From contig NZ_FOJP01000016.1 of NCBI RefSeq assembly GCF_900111835.1, positions 124,001-188,000 on the forward strand: a stretch of 64,000 bases of DNA, read 5' to 3'. The translations under genes and the position numbers were made by a program. The notes under the pieces were generated by a model. That model had not been told where the DNA came from and searched no databases. It saw only the letters and a list, made by a program, of their open reading frames with translations. Of this stretch, positions 26,284 through 50,172 are shown piece by piece; position 1 is the first letter of the stretch; each line of letters opens with the position of its first letter. The DNA is from Metapseudomonas otitidis (lineage in GTDB: Bacteria > Pseudomonadota > Gammaproteobacteria > Pseudomonadales > Pseudomonadaceae).

Positions 26284-29200
26284 ATGTCCCGCACCACCAC
26301 GCTGCGCATCGCCGAGAAATTCATCGGCCTGCCGCTCGAACAACGCCGCCAGTTCCTCGACAAGCTGCGCCAGGACGGCAAGGACTTCGGCCTGCTGCCG
26401 ATCCCCGTGAGCCGCCACGGCCAGGACGCCATCCCGGTGTCCTACGCCCAGCAGCGCCTGCTGTTCCTCTGGCAGCTGGACCCCGGCAGTGCCGCCTACA
26501 ACATGGCCGCCGGCCTGCGCCTGAAGGGCGAGCTGGACGAAGCCCGCCTGCAGCGCGCCTTCGATGCCCTGATCGAGCGCCACGAAGCGTTGCGCACCGT
26601 GTTCCAGGTGGACGGCGAGCAGCCGCTGCAACGGGTGCTGCCCGCCGCGCCCCTGGCCCTGCGCCAGGTCGATCTCTCCAGCAGCAACGATCCCGAGACC
26701 GAGCTGGCCCGCGAGGTGGACGAGGAGGTGGCCCGGCCCTTCGACCTGCTGCACGGCCCGCTGCTGCGCGCCAGCCTGTTCCGCCTCGGCGAGGACATGT
26801 GCGTGCTGGTGGTGTGCATGCACCACATCGTCTCCGATGGCTGGTCCATGGACGTGATGGTCCGCGAGTTCGTCCAGGCCTACCAGGCCGGTGCCGAGAG
26901 CCTGCCGCCGCTGCCCCTGCAGTACGCCGACTACGCCCTGTGGCAGCGCCGCTGGCTGGAGGCGGGCGAGGGCGAACGCCAGCTGCAGCACTGGCGCGAG
27001 CAGCTGGGTGAGGAGCACCCGCTGCTGGAGGTGGCCCCCGACTTCCCCCGCCCGCCGGTGCAGAGCCTCAAGGGCGAGACGCTGCGGTTCGATTTCGGCA
27101 CGGCGCTCTCCAGCCGTTTGCGCGAAACCGCCCGCGTCGAGGGCGTAACCCTGTTCATGCTGGCCCTGGCCGGCTACGCGCTGTTCCTCTCGCGGCATTC
27201 CGGCCAGCGCGACATCCGCATCGGCGTGCCCAACGCCAACCGCGGGCGCGAGGAGGTGGAAGGGCTGATCGGCTTCTTCGTCAACACCCAGGTGCTGCGC
27301 TGCGTCATCGACGAGCGCCAGTCGCTGCGTAAACTGCTGGCCCAGGTGCGCGAGGCCACCTTCGCCGCCCAGGCCAACCAGGAGCTGCCCTTCGAGCAAC
27401 TGGTGGACGTGCTCGCGCCCGAGCGCAGCCTCGGCCACAACCCGCTGTTCCAGGCCAAGTTCAACCAGAACGTCGGCGTGCAGAAGCAGACCGCGCTGCA
27501 ACTGCCGGGCCTCGCCGTCAGCGAGTATCCGCTGCGCAAGGAGGGCACCCACTTCGACCTGGCCCTGGACATCACCGATGACGGCGAGCGCATTCATGGC
27601 GAGATGACCTACGCCAGCGACCTCTACCAGCGCGCCAGCATCGAGGGCTTCATCGCCTCGCTGCGGGTGCTGTTCGAAACCCTGCTGGAGCGCCCCGACG
27701 CACCGTTGCACAGCCTGGCCGAACCCCCTGCGCCGCAGCCCGCCCCCGAGCGGCCGCAACCGGCCCTGGTGCTGCAGCGCTGGGACGAGCAGGTGCGCCG
27801 CCAACCCGAGGCCCTGGCCGCCGTCTGCGCCGACAGCCAACTGACCCATGCCGAGCTGGATGCCCGTGCCAACCGCCTGGCCCAGCACCTGCGCAGCCTC
27901 GGCGTCACCCCTGGCGTGCCGGTGGCGGTGCTGATGGAGCGCTCGCTGGACTGGCTGGTGAGCCTGCTCGGCATCCTCAAGGCCGGCGGCCTGTACATGC
28001 CGCTGGACGTCAAGGCACCCACCGAACGCCTGCAGGGCATGCTCCAGCGCAGCGGCGCCCGGGTGCTGCTGTGTGATGCGGGCGAGACGCGCCAGGCGGC
28101 ACTGGCCGACAGCGGCTGCCAGGTGCAGCCGTACCAGCCCGAACACTGGGCTGTGCTGCCCGCCGAGGCGCCTGTGCTTGCGGCGTTGCCCGAGGCTCCG
28201 GCCTACGTGATCCACACCTCCGGCTCCACCGGCCAGCCCAAGGGCGTGGTGGTCAGCCACGGCGCGCTGGCCAGCTATGTCGACGGCCTGCTGCAGCGCC
28301 TGGACCTGCCGGCGGACGCCAGCCTGGCGCTGGTCTCCACCATCGCCGCCGACCTCGGCCACACCGTGCTGTTCGGCGCCCTGTGTTCCGGGCGGACGCT
28401 GCACGTGCTGCCGGAGTCCCTGGGCTTCGACCCGGATGCCTTCGCCGCCTACATGGCCGAGCAGCGCATCGGTGTGCTGAAGATCGTCCCCAGCCACCTC
28501 GGTGGCCTGCTGCAGGCGGCCAATGCGGCCGATGCGCTGCCCGAGCACGCGCTGATCGTCGGCGGCGAGGCCTGTTCCCCGGCGCTGTACCGCAAGGTGC
28601 GCGAACTCAAGCCCGGCTGCCGCTTCATCAACCACTACGGCCCCAGCGAGACCACCGTGGGCGTGCTCACCCACGAGGTGCGGGGTGAGCTGGCCGAAGG
28701 CGCCGGCATCCCCCTGGGCGAGGCCTTGCCGGGCGCCCGGGTGCAGGTGCTGGACGATGTGCTCAACCCGCTGCCGGCGCGCGTCGTCGGCGAGCTGTAC
28801 ATCGGGGGTGACAGCCTGGCCCAGGGCTACCTCGGCCAGGCCGCGCTCACCGCCGAGCGCTTCGTCCCCGACCCCTTCGGCGCGCCGGGTGCGCGCCTGT
28901 ACCGCAGCGGCGACCGCGTGCGTCAGGACGCTGAGGGCCTGCTGCACTTCCTCGGCCGCGCCGACGACCAGGTGAAGATCCGTGGCTACCGCGTCGAGCC
29001 GGGCGAGGTCGCCCGCGTGCTGCGTGGCCTGCCCGGCGTGCACGACGCCGTGGTGTTGGCCGTGCCCCAGGGCGACGAGCAGGCGCAGCTGCAACTGATC
29101 GGCTGGTGCGTGCCCGAGGACGCCAACCTGAGCGCCCAGGCCCTGCGCGAACAGCTGCAGGCACGGCTGCCGGACTACCTGGTGCCGGCCCACCTGCTGC

Positions 29201-32200
29201 TGCTGGAGCGCCTGCCGCTGACCGCCAACGGCAAGCTGGACCGCCGCGCGCTGCCCCAGCCCGAGGTGCAGCAGAAGCGCCACGTGGCGCCGAGCACGCC
29301 GGTCGAGGAACAACTGGTGGCCATCTGGCAGGCGGTGCTCAAGCGCGAGGCCATCGGCGTCGAGGACAACTTCTTCGAGCTGGGCGGCGACTCCATCCTC
29401 AGCCTGCAGATCATTGCCCGGGCCAAGCGCCAGGGCATCAAGCTGACCCCGCGCCAGCTGTTCGAGAAACAGACCATCGCCCAGCTGGCCCAGGTCGCCA
29501 GGGTGGACAGCCGCCCGGCAGCGCCCCGTGCGCCGGCCCAGGTCAGCGGCGAGATGCCCCTGTTGCCGGTGCAGGCCCGTTTCTTCGAACGGGTGCAGGC
29601 CGAGCCCCATCACTACAACCAGGCGGTCATGCTGCAGCCGCGCCAGCCGCTGACTGCCCCCGTCGTCGAACAGGTCCTGGCGGTGCTGGTGGCCCAGCAC
29701 GACGCCCTGCGCCTGGTCTTCCGCCAGCAGGCGGACGGCTGGCGTGCAGAACACCAGGCCACCGTGCCGGCCAGCCTGCTGTGGCAGCACCAGGCGAGTG
29801 ACGCGGCGCAGTTGCAGGCGATGGCCGACGAGGCGCAACGCAGCCTCGACCTGGCCGACGGACCGCTGCTGCGCGCGGTGCTGTTCGACCTCGCCGACGG
29901 CAGCCAGCGCCTGCTGCTGGTGATCCATCACCTGGTGGTGGACGGCGTGTCCTGGCGCATCCTGCTGGAGGACCTGGAGCAGGCCTGCACGGCGCTGCTC
30001 GCCGGCCGCACCCCGGCACCGGCGGAGAAGGGCACCGCCTTCAAGGCCTGGGCCGAGCGCCTGGGCCAATGGGCCCGCGAGCCGGCCCGTGACGCCGAGC
30101 TGGCCTATTGGCAGGCGAGCCTCAGCGGCCAGGCGGATGACCTGCCGGGCGCACGCCGCGACGCCGGACTGCAGGTGCGCCACGCCCGCACCCTGCATTG
30201 CCGCCTGGACGCCGAGACCACCCGCCAGCTGTTGCAGCAGGCGCCCGCCGCGTATCGCACCCAGGTCAACGACCTGCTGCTCACCGCCCTGGCGCGCGTG
30301 CTGTGCCGCTGGAGCGGGCAGGGCAGTGCGCTGGTGCAACTGGAGGGCCACGGCCGCGAAGACCTGTTCGAGGGCGTCGACCTGAGCCGCACCGTCGGCT
30401 GGTTCACCAGCCTGTTCCCGGTGGCGCTGAGCCCGGCCGAGGGCCTGGCCGGCTCGATCAAGGCGATCAAGGAGCAACTGCGTGGGGTGCCCGACCGGGG
30501 CATCGGCCATGGCGTGCTGCGCCACCTGGGCACACCCGCGCAACGGGCCGCCCTGGAGGCGCTGCCACAGGCGCGGGTGACCTTCAACTACCTCGGCCAG
30601 TTCGACCAGGGCTTCGGCGACGAGCGCCTGTTCGCGCCTGCCGCCGAAAGCGTCGGCGCCACCCAGTCGGCCGAGGCGCCGCTGGGCAACTGGCTGAGCG
30701 TCAACGGCCAGGTGCTGGGTGGTGAACTGGAGCTGGGCTGGACCTTCAGCCAGGAGATGTTCGACGAGACCGCCATCGCCGCACTGGCCGCCGACTACGC
30801 CCGCGAACTGACGGCGCTGGTCGGACACTGCCTGGACGCCAAGGCCGGCGGCGCCACCCCGGCCGACTTCCCCCTGGCGGGCCTGACCCAGGCGCAGCTG
30901 GACGCGCTGCCGGTGGACCTGCGCGAGGTGGAAGACATCTACCCGCTGTCGCCCATGCAGGAAGGCCTGCTGATGCACACGCTGCTGGAGCCGGGCTCCG
31001 GCATCTACATGATGCAGTACTGCTACAGCGTCGAAACCGAGATCGACCCCGAGCGCTTCGCCCGCGCCTGGCAGGCCGTCGGTCAGCGCCACGACGCGCT
31101 GCGCACCACTTTCTCCTGGACCGTGGGCGAGCGCCTGCTGCAGATCGTCCGCCGCACCGCGCAGCCGGACGTGCAACTGCACGACTGGCGCGACGTGCCG
31201 GCCGCCGAACACGAGGCCAAGCTGCGCGAGATGCTCGCCGAGGAGCGCCGCCAGGGCTTCGACCTGCAGGGCGCGGTGCCTTTCCGCCTGCGGCTGATCC
31301 AGCTGGGCGAGCGCCGCTTCGGCTTCGTCCTGAGCAACCACCACATCCTCATCGACGCCTGGTGCCGCTCGCTGCTGGTGGACGAGTTCTTCGAGCTCTA
31401 CGCCGCCCTCGGCGAAGGCCGTGAGGCGCGCCTGGCACCGGCCTCGCGCTACGCCGACTTCATCCGCTGGCTGAAGCGCCAGGACCTGCCGGCCTCCGCG
31501 CAGCTGTGGCGCGAGCAGCTGGCCGGCTTCGAGCAGCCCACCAGCCTGCCTTTCGACCGCCAGCCGCTGAAGGACGCCGGGCATTCGAGCATCGGCGACC
31601 TGCACGCCCACCTGGAGGCAAGCGAAGGCCGACAGCTGCGCGAACTCGCCCAGCGCCACCAGCTCACCGTCAACACCCTGGTCCAGGCCGCCTGGGCGCT
31701 GGTGCTGCACCGCTACAGCGGCTCCCGTGACCTGGTCTTCGGCGTGACCGTGGCCGGCCGCCCGGTGGACGTGCCGGACATGCAGCGCACCGTCGGCCTG
31801 TTCATCAACAGCATCCCCCTGCGCGTGCACCTGCCCGAGGCGGGCAGCGCCACGACGGTGAGCGGCTGGCTGCAGCAGCTGTTCGCCCTCAATCTGCGCC
31901 TGCGCGAGCATGAGCACCTGCCGCTGGTGGACATCCAGGCCTGCAGCGAGATCGGCAAGGGCCAGTCGCTGTTCGACAGCCTCTTCGTGTTCGAGAACGC
32001 GCCCATCGAGGACGGCGTGCTGACCCAGGTGGAGAACTTCAACATCAGCTCGGATTCCGGGCGCACCCACACCAACTACCCGATGACCGTGGTCATCTAC
32101 CCCGGTGATGCCTTGGGCCTGCACCTGTCCTACGACCGCCGCTGGTTCGACGAAACCACCGTCAGCCAGCTGCTGGGCGACTTCAAGCGCCTGTTGCTGG

Positions 32201-34180
32201 CCCTGGGCGAGCACCTGGAGGCGCGTTTCGACGCCTTGCCGCTGCTCGGCCCGGACGAGCGCGAGCACCTGCTGCACACCTTCAACCAGTCGGACCGCGA
32301 CTACCCGCTGGACGGCGGCTACCCGCGCCTGTTCGAGGCCCAGGCGGCGCAGCACCCGCAACGCATCGCCGCCAGCTGCCAGGGCGAGCGCTGGAGCTAC
32401 GCGCGCCTGGATGCACTGGGCAATCGCATGGCCCAGGCCCTGCTGGAGGCCGGCGTGCAGCCCGACCAGAGCGTGGCGCTGCTGGCCGAGCGTGGCCTGC
32501 CGCTGCTGGGGATGATCCTCGGCACCCTCAAGGCCGCCGCCGGCTACCTGCCGCTGGACCCGCACCTGCCGGCCCAGCGCCTGCGCCACATCCTCACCCT
32601 CAGCCGTGCGCCGGTGCTGGTGTGCACCGAGGCGTGCCTGCCGACCCTGGCGCCGCTGCTGGCCGAAGTGGAGGAGGCCGCGCGCCCGCGCCTGCTGGTG
32701 TGGGAGCACGTGCAGGACGGCCATGCCTCTGCCGCGCCGTGCCTGCCCATCGGGCCGCGCCACCTGGCCTACGTGATCTACACCTCCGGCTCCACCGGCG
32801 CGCCCAAGGGCGTGATGGTCGAGCAGGCGGGGATGCTCAACAACCAGCTGAGCAAGCTGCCGTACCTGGGCCTCGGCATGGACGACGTGATCGCCCAGAC
32901 CGCTTCCCAGAGCTTCGACATCTCCGTGTGGCAGTTCCTCACCGCCGGCCTCTGCGGCGCGCGGGTGGAGATCGTCCCGGACGAGATCGCCCACGACCCC
33001 GAGGCGCTGCTGAACCACGTCAACCAGGCCGGAATCACCGTGCTGGAGAGCGTGCCCTCGCTGATCCAGGGCATGCTCGAAGCCGCGCCCATCGCGCTGC
33101 CGGGCCTGCACTGGATGCTCACGACCGGCGAGGCGATGCCGCCGGAGCTGGCGCGCCGCTGGCTGCAGCGCTACCCCCGGATCCCGCTGGTCAACGCCTA
33201 CGGCCCGGCCGAATGCTCGGACGACGTGTCGCTGACCCGCGTGGTCGAGGCGGACACCGGCAGCACCTACCTGCCCATCGGCCTGCCCACCGACAACAAC
33301 CAGCTGCACGTGCTGGACGGCCAGCTGGAGCTGGTGTGCCCGCGCGCCGTGGGCGAGCTGTGCATCAGCGGCACCGGCGTCGGCCGGGGCTACGTCGGCG
33401 ACCCGGTGCGAACCGCCCTGAGCTTCGTGCCCGACCCCTTCGCCCGGGTGCCCGGGCAGCGCCTGTACCGCTCCGGCGACCTGGTGCGGCGGCGCCTGGA
33501 CGGCGTGCTGGAGTACGTCGGCCGGGTGGACCACCAGGTGAAGATCCGCGGCTTCCGCATCGAGCTGGGCGAGATCGAGGCACGCATCCGCGAGCAGGAG
33601 GGCGTGCGCGACATCGCCGTGCTCGCCCAGGACCTGGCCGTGGGCCGCCACCTGGTGGCCTACCTGGTGGCCGATGCCGCCAGCTGGGGCGTGCGTGGCG
33701 ACAGCGAGGACGACCAGCGGGCCATCCGCGAGGCGCTCAAGGCCGCGCTGCGGCGCCAGCTGCCGGACTACATGGTGCCGGCGCACTGGGTGCTGCTGGA
33801 GAGCATGCCGCTGAACGCCAACGGCAAGCTCGACCGCAAGGCCCTGGCGCAACTCGACACCCGCCAGCTGCTGGCGGACTACGAGGCGCCGCGCAGCGAG
33901 CTGGAGCAGCGCCTGGCCGGCATCTGGGCCGAGCTGCTGCAGGTGGAGCGGGTCGGCCTGAAGGACAACTTCTTCGAGCTGGGCGGGCACTCGCTGCTGC
34001 TGGTGCGGGTGGCCTCGCGCCTGAAGAACGAACTGGGCATCGACCTACCGATGCAGGATTTCTACACCGCCACCTCCATCGAGGAGCTGGCGGCGCTGAT
34101 CGAGAAAACGAGGGAGCTGGGCGGTATGGAAGACGATTTCGGCGCGATCTTCGAGGCACTGGACGAGCTGGAGGCCTGCG

Positions 34181-34188
<8 letters not shown>
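26284..34188 (+). CDS. Pyoverdine NRPS, two modules (C-A-T-E-C-A-T; predicted D-Asp/OHAsp then Dab)
   Basis: The 2634-residue synthetase has C1 (HHIVSDG near 180), A1 ([11 protein letters not shown] near 643), T1 (LGGDSI near 1033), an epimerization domain (HHLVVDG near 1215), C2 (YPLSPMQ near 1553; HHILIDA near 1686), A2 ([11 protein letters not shown] near 2165) and T2 (LGGHS near 2566). The A1 residues read D-L-T-K-I-G-H-V-G-K, close to known Asp codes; A2 reads D-I-W-E-L-T-A-D-D-K, the Dab code I recall from PvdL. D-Asp beside Dab fits the SyrP-like hydroxylase and PvdH upstream, and such OHAsp-Dab pairs are known to condense in some pyoverdines. The start at 26284 follows the previous stop; the frame is open further upstream without conservation. 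Its end overlaps the next gene by 8 bases. Confidence 0.92.
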
Positions 34189-46525
<12,337 letters not shown>

Positions 46526-46589
46526 GCAGGCGCAACTCGCCGGGGGCTGTGACGCCCTCGGCTAACTTCCTCATGCGAATAGGTTGAAT

Positions 46590-47552
46590 ATGTCGTTGAA
46601 CCCCGAACTCGAAGCCTTTCTTGAGCTGGCCGAAGACGGCCGCAGCCTGAACGGCGCGCTGCACGAAATGACGGTCGAACAGGCCCGTTCGATCTTTGCG
46701 GAAACCTCCCGCCAGTTGCGCTGGGCGGCGCCGGAGGACGTCCAGGTGGATGAGCTGCGTTTTGCCACCCGGGATGGCGCACAACGGGACCTGCGGCTCT
46801 ACCGAACCAGATCCGGCGGTACCGCTCCGGCGCCGGTACTGCTGTACCTACATGGTGGTGGCTACGTAGTCGGTAGCCTCGACAGCCACGACGGCGTATG
46901 CCGCGAGTTCTGCGCGCGGGTCGCCTGCGCCGTGCTGGCGGTGGATTATCGCTTGGCGCCCGAGGCGCGCTTTCCCACCGCCCTGGACGACGCGGTCGAT
47001 GCGCTCGGCTGGCTGGCCAAGCACGGCCGTGAGTTGGGGCTCGATCCGCAGCGCGTGGTTTTCGCTGGCGACAGCGCCGGGGCCACGCTGGCCGCAGTGC
47101 TGGCAATACAGGCGGTCCGCCCGGCGCAGTCGCAGGCCATCGTCCCGATTGCCCAACTGCTCTGCTATCCCGTGGCTGACGCATCGCGTCGCAGCAGTTC
47201 CATGGAGTTGTTCAGCGAAGGCTACCTGCTGGAGAGTGACACGCTGGAGTGGTTCTACGGGCTTTATGCAAGGAGTCCGGAGGATCGCTATGACTGGCGC
47301 TTCTCGCCATTGCTGACCCCGAGCCTTGAAGGCGTTGCGCCCGCCATCGTCGCCCTGGCCGGGCTCGATCCACTGCTGGACGAAGGCCGCGCCTTTGCTC
47401 AGCGGCTGCAGCACGAAGGTGTGGCGGTGACGCTGCGCGAATACCCCGGTCTAACCCACGACTTCATGCGCCTGCGCGGAGTCACCCCGATCATCGACAC
47501 AGTGTACGCGGAGCTGGCGGGGCTGTTGCAGGAGGCATTCGAGCGCCGCTGA
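46590..47552 (+). CDS. Alpha/beta hydrolase of the HSL/acetyl-esterase family, end of the synthetase operon
   Basis: The 320-residue protein has the oxyanion motif HGGGYV near residues 88-93, nucleophile Ser near 161 in GDSAGA, Asp near 260 in GLDPLLDEG and His near 291 in LTHDFMRL, a complete catalytic triad of the hormone-sensitive-lipase type. No signal peptide is seen. It begins 64 bases after the terminal synthetase, with no terminator between, so it is probably iron-regulated with it. ATG at 46590 (AGG 6 bases upstream) is preferred; a TTG at 46584 is in frame. Because the synthetase lacks a thioesterase, this enzyme is a candidate for chain release or editing. It could instead be a tailoring or side-chain esterase. 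Confidence 0.8.
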   Translation: MSLNPELEAFLELAEDGRSLNGALHEMTVEQARSIFAETSRQLRWAAPEDVQVDELRFATRDGAQRDLRLYRTRSGGTAPAPVLLYLHGGGYVVGSLDSHDGVCREFCARVACAVLAVDYRLAPEARFPTALDDAVDALGWLAKHGRELGLDPQRVVFAGDSAGATLAAVLAIQAVRPAQSQAIVPIAQLLCYPVADASRRSSSMELFSEGYLLESDTLEWFYGLYARSPEDRYDWRFSPLLTPSLEGVAPAIVALAGLDPLLDEGRAFAQRLQHEGVAVTLREYPGLTHDFMRLRGVTPIIDTVYAELAGLLQEAFERR

Positions 47553-47603
47553 GCGGAGTTTCATTACGCTAGGGGAGCCGGGCTTTTGGGCCGAAATGAA
47601 AAA

Positions 47604-47625
47604 GGCCGCTTCGAGTGAAGCGGCC
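47604..47625 (-). terminator. Intrinsic terminator of fpvA
   Basis: A perfect 9-bp stem (GGCCGCTTC / GAAGCGGCC) with a 4-base loop lies between the convergent hydrolase and fpvA genes. Read on the minus strand, the stem is followed by a T tract (TTTTTC), as expected for fpvA. It may also stop plus-strand transcripts weakly. Confidence 0.85.
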
Positions 47626-47643
47626 TATTCGTTAGCCGAACCT

Positions 47644-50091
47644 TCAGTATTCCCAGCGCAGGCTGGCGGTCAGGCTGCGGGGGTCGCCGTACAGATCGCT
47701 GTAGACGCTGGTGCTGACGTAGTACTTCTTGTCTAACAGGTTGTTGACGTTGAGGCTGCCGGTGAAGTGCTCGTCGAAGCGGTAGCGTGCCAGCAGGTCC
47801 ACGAGGGCGTAGCTGCCTTGGGTGGCGGTCGCGTTGATCTCCTTGTCGTAGTAGCTGGTGGCGCTCTCCCAGCGCACGCCACCGCCGACGGTGAGGCGAT
47901 TGAGGTCGCCGGTCAGGTCGTAGGTGGTGAATAGCTTGAGGGTGTTGCGCGGGAAGCCCACGTTCACGTCGACGCCTTGGGGGTAGTAGGTGTTCACGTG
48001 GCTGTAGCCGGCCTGCACTTGCCAGCCCGGCATCAGCTCACCCGTGGCCTCCAGCTCGATGCCCTTGACCTTGATCTTGGTGGGCTTCACCAGTTCGTTG
48101 TCGAAGGCGTCGTACAGGCCGGTGCCGACCGCGTAGTTGCTGAGCTTGGACTCGAACAGGGCGGCGGTGAGGTTCAGCTTGCCGTCGTAGTACTCGGCCT
48201 TGGTGCCCACTTCGTAGCTGTCGCCTTCGGTGGGGTCCATGAAGTTGCCTTCGACGGTCCGGCTCGACTGCGGCTTGTAGATGCTGGTGTAGCTGGCATA
48301 GACCGAGTAGGTGTCGTCCAGGTCGTAAACGATGCCGGCGTAGGGGGTGACTTCGCCGGTCTCGCGCTTCTTCATGTGGGTGGGCTCGTAGCCGTAGTAG
48401 GCGGAGGTCTGGTCCACCTTGAAGTAGCTGAGGCGGGTGCCGAGGATCAGCGACAGGTCGTCGGTGGGCTTGAACCGGGCGGTGGTGTAGGCCGCGTACT
48501 GGCGCTGGCTGTACTTCAGATCGCCGATGCGGTTGAACGGCGGCTTGGTGATGTCGCCACGCCAGTCGTAGACGTTGGGGATGGCCGGGTCCCAACTGCC
48601 ACCGGCGCCGTTGCGAAAGGCCCACAGCGGGTAGGCGCCGGTGTTGCTGCGATAGCGCATGGCGCTGGCGCCCACCACCAGTTCGTGCTCACGGCCGAAC
48701 AGGCTGAAGGGGCCGGAGGCGTAGGCGTCCACCGAGTTCTGCTCGGGTTTGCTCGGCCACTTGGCGAAGTACAGGCCGGTGCCGGCGCCGGTCTGCTGGT
48801 CGGGGTAGCCGTTGCTGCTGAACCAGCCGTACTCCACGTCGTTGCGGTCGCGCACGTTGGTGACGGCGACCTTGGCCAGCCAGTCGTTGTCGAAACGGTG
48901 CTCGTAGGTGCCGAAGATCGAGGTGCGCTGGCGGTCCGCATGGCTCCAGTCGGCGGCGGAGTTGAACGAGCGCTTGAAGTCGGTGCGCTGGCCGTTGCTG
49001 TAGAACGCCGGGAAGCCGAAGTAGCCGCAGGCGTCGCAATTGCGCTCCTGGTAGTCGAGACCGAGGCTGATGGTGTCGCGGTCGCTGAGGTCGGCTTCGA
49101 TGATGCCGTAGGCCACCTTGCGCTCGGTGCTGAGGCGGTCGACGAAGGAATTGGCAGTCTGGTACGCCGTCACCATGCGGCCGCGCAGGGTGCCTTGCTC
49201 GTTCATCGGGCCGGAGACGTCCACTTCGGTGCGGTAGTTGTCCCAGGAGCCGGCGCTGCCCTGGATCGAGGCGGCGAAGTCGCTGGTGGGGCGCTTGCGC
49301 ACCATGTTGATGGTGGCCGAGGGCTGGCCGATGCCGCCCAGCAGGCCGGTGGCGCCGCGCACCACTTCGACCCGGTCGTAGACGGCCATGTCGTTGGACT
49401 GGCTGCTCATCGCCGGTTCGAAGACGGTGGGGATGCCGTCCACCTGGAAGTTCTCGATCTTCATGCCGCGGGAGAAGATGCCCACTTCGTCGTCCGAGGA
49501 GTTGCTCTTCTTCTTGTAGAGCACGCCAGGGGCGTTGGTCAGCACGTCTTCCAAGCTGTTCATCTTCTGGTCACGGATGCGCTGGCTGGTGATCACGCTG
49601 ACCGATTGCGGGGTCTCGCGGATGGACAGCGGCAGCTTGGTCGCCGTGCCGGTGGCGCCGGTGGTGTAGGAGCCGGTGCCCTCGGTGGTGGCCCCCAGGC
49701 CGGTGGAGACCACGGAGGTGGCGCCCAGCTCCAGGGTGCTCTGGTCAGCGGCGCTGAGGGTGACGCTGTTGCCGTTGACTTGGTAGCTGATGCCCTTGCC
49801 GCGCAGCAGCATGTCCAGTGCGACCGCGGGCTCGTAGCGGCCCTTGATGGCCTGGGTGCGCTGGTTGTTGACCAGGCTCGGGCTGTAGAGGATCTGCAGG
49901 TTGCCTTGACGACCGAGCTCCTGGAGCGCGCTCGACAGGGATTGGGCGGGGATGTCGAGGTTGATCTCCTGGGCTTGCACCAGGCTGGCGTAGGGCGCGC
50001 TGAGCGCGAGGCCGATGCTGCTGGCGAGCAGGGTGGGGCGCAGTGAGCGATGAAGCATGACCTTCAAACGGGGTGAAAGAGACTTCGTCAT
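47644..50091 (-). CDS. fpvA: Ferric-pyoverdine TonB-dependent receptor FpvA
   Basis: The 815-residue outer-membrane receptor has a signal sequence (about 1-40), an STN signalling domain (about 41-115: INLDIPAQSLSSALQELGRQ, LLRGKGISYQVNGNSVTLS), a plug (RIRDQKMNSLEDVLTNAPGV; VEVVRGATGLLGGIGQPSATINMVRKRP) and a beta barrel ending SLRWEY, with an aromatic terminal residue. The GATGLLGG...TINMVRKRPT segment is typical of siderophore receptors of the FpvA/FhuE class. ATG at 50089-50091 is chosen because the signal peptide begins there; an upstream ATG at 50130 adds 13 residues. It lies 81 bases downstream of pvdE, so it is probably co-transcribed. The STN domain implies signalling through an FpvR-like anti-sigma factor encoded elsewhere. 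Confidence 0.92.
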   Translation of the reverse strand: MTKSLSPRLKVMLHRSLRPTLLASSIGLALSAPYASLVQAQEINLDIPAQSLSSALQELGRQGNLQILYSPSLVNNQRTQAIKGRYEPAVALDMLLRGKGISYQVNGNSVTLSAADQSTLELGATSVVSTGLGATTEGTGSYTTGATGTATKLPLSIRETPQSVSVITSQRIRDQKMNSLEDVLTNAPGVLYKKKSNSSDDEVGIFSRGMKIENFQVDGIPTVFEPAMSSQSNDMAVYDRVEVVRGATGLLGGIGQPSATINMVRKRPTSDFAASIQGSAGSWDNYRTEVDVSGPMNEQGTLRGRMVTAYQTANSFVDRLSTERKVAYGIIEADLSDRDTISLGLDYQERNCDACGYFGFPAFYSNGQRTDFKRSFNSAADWSHADRQRTSIFGTYEHRFDNDWLAKVAVTNVRDRNDVEYGWFSSNGYPDQQTGAGTGLYFAKWPSKPEQNSVDAYASGPFSLFGREHELVVGASAMRYRSNTGAYPLWAFRNGAGGSWDPAIPNVYDWRGDITKPPFNRIGDLKYSQRQYAAYTTARFKPTDDLSLILGTRLSYFKVDQTSAYYGYEPTHMKKRETGEVTPYAGIVYDLDDTYSVYASYTSIYKPQSSRTVEGNFMDPTEGDSYEVGTKAEYYDGKLNLTAALFESKLSNYAVGTGLYDAFDNELVKPTKIKVKGIELEATGELMPGWQVQAGYSHVNTYYPQGVDVNVGFPRNTLKLFTTYDLTGDLNRLTVGGGVRWESATSYYDKEINATATQGSYALVDLLARYRFDEHFTGSLNVNNLLDKKYYVSTSVYSDLYGDPRSLTASLRWEY

Positions 50092-50172
50092 CGAGATGGT
50101 CCAGTTTTTAATAGTGAGTAGTGTTCGCATTTAGTAGGACGGAAGACCGCCCGGAAACCGGAAAACTTTTTT

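Noticed and set aside
25984-33990. Very long open frame on the minus strand opposite the second synthetase
   Set aside because: Its translation is low-complexity and rich in Gln, Ala, Leu, Val and His, with no domain. The plus strand holds a continuous multidomain synthetase; the antisense frame stays open because of GC-rich third positions.
46561-46590. Iron-starvation box in front of the hydrolase gene
   Set aside because: TAACT with no CGT at the right spacing. The gene more likely shares the synthetase transcript.
50110-50133. Possible PvdS box for fpvA
   Set aside because: TAAAT is present but the sequence at the 16-base spacing is ATT in place of CGT, so it was not listed as a promoter.
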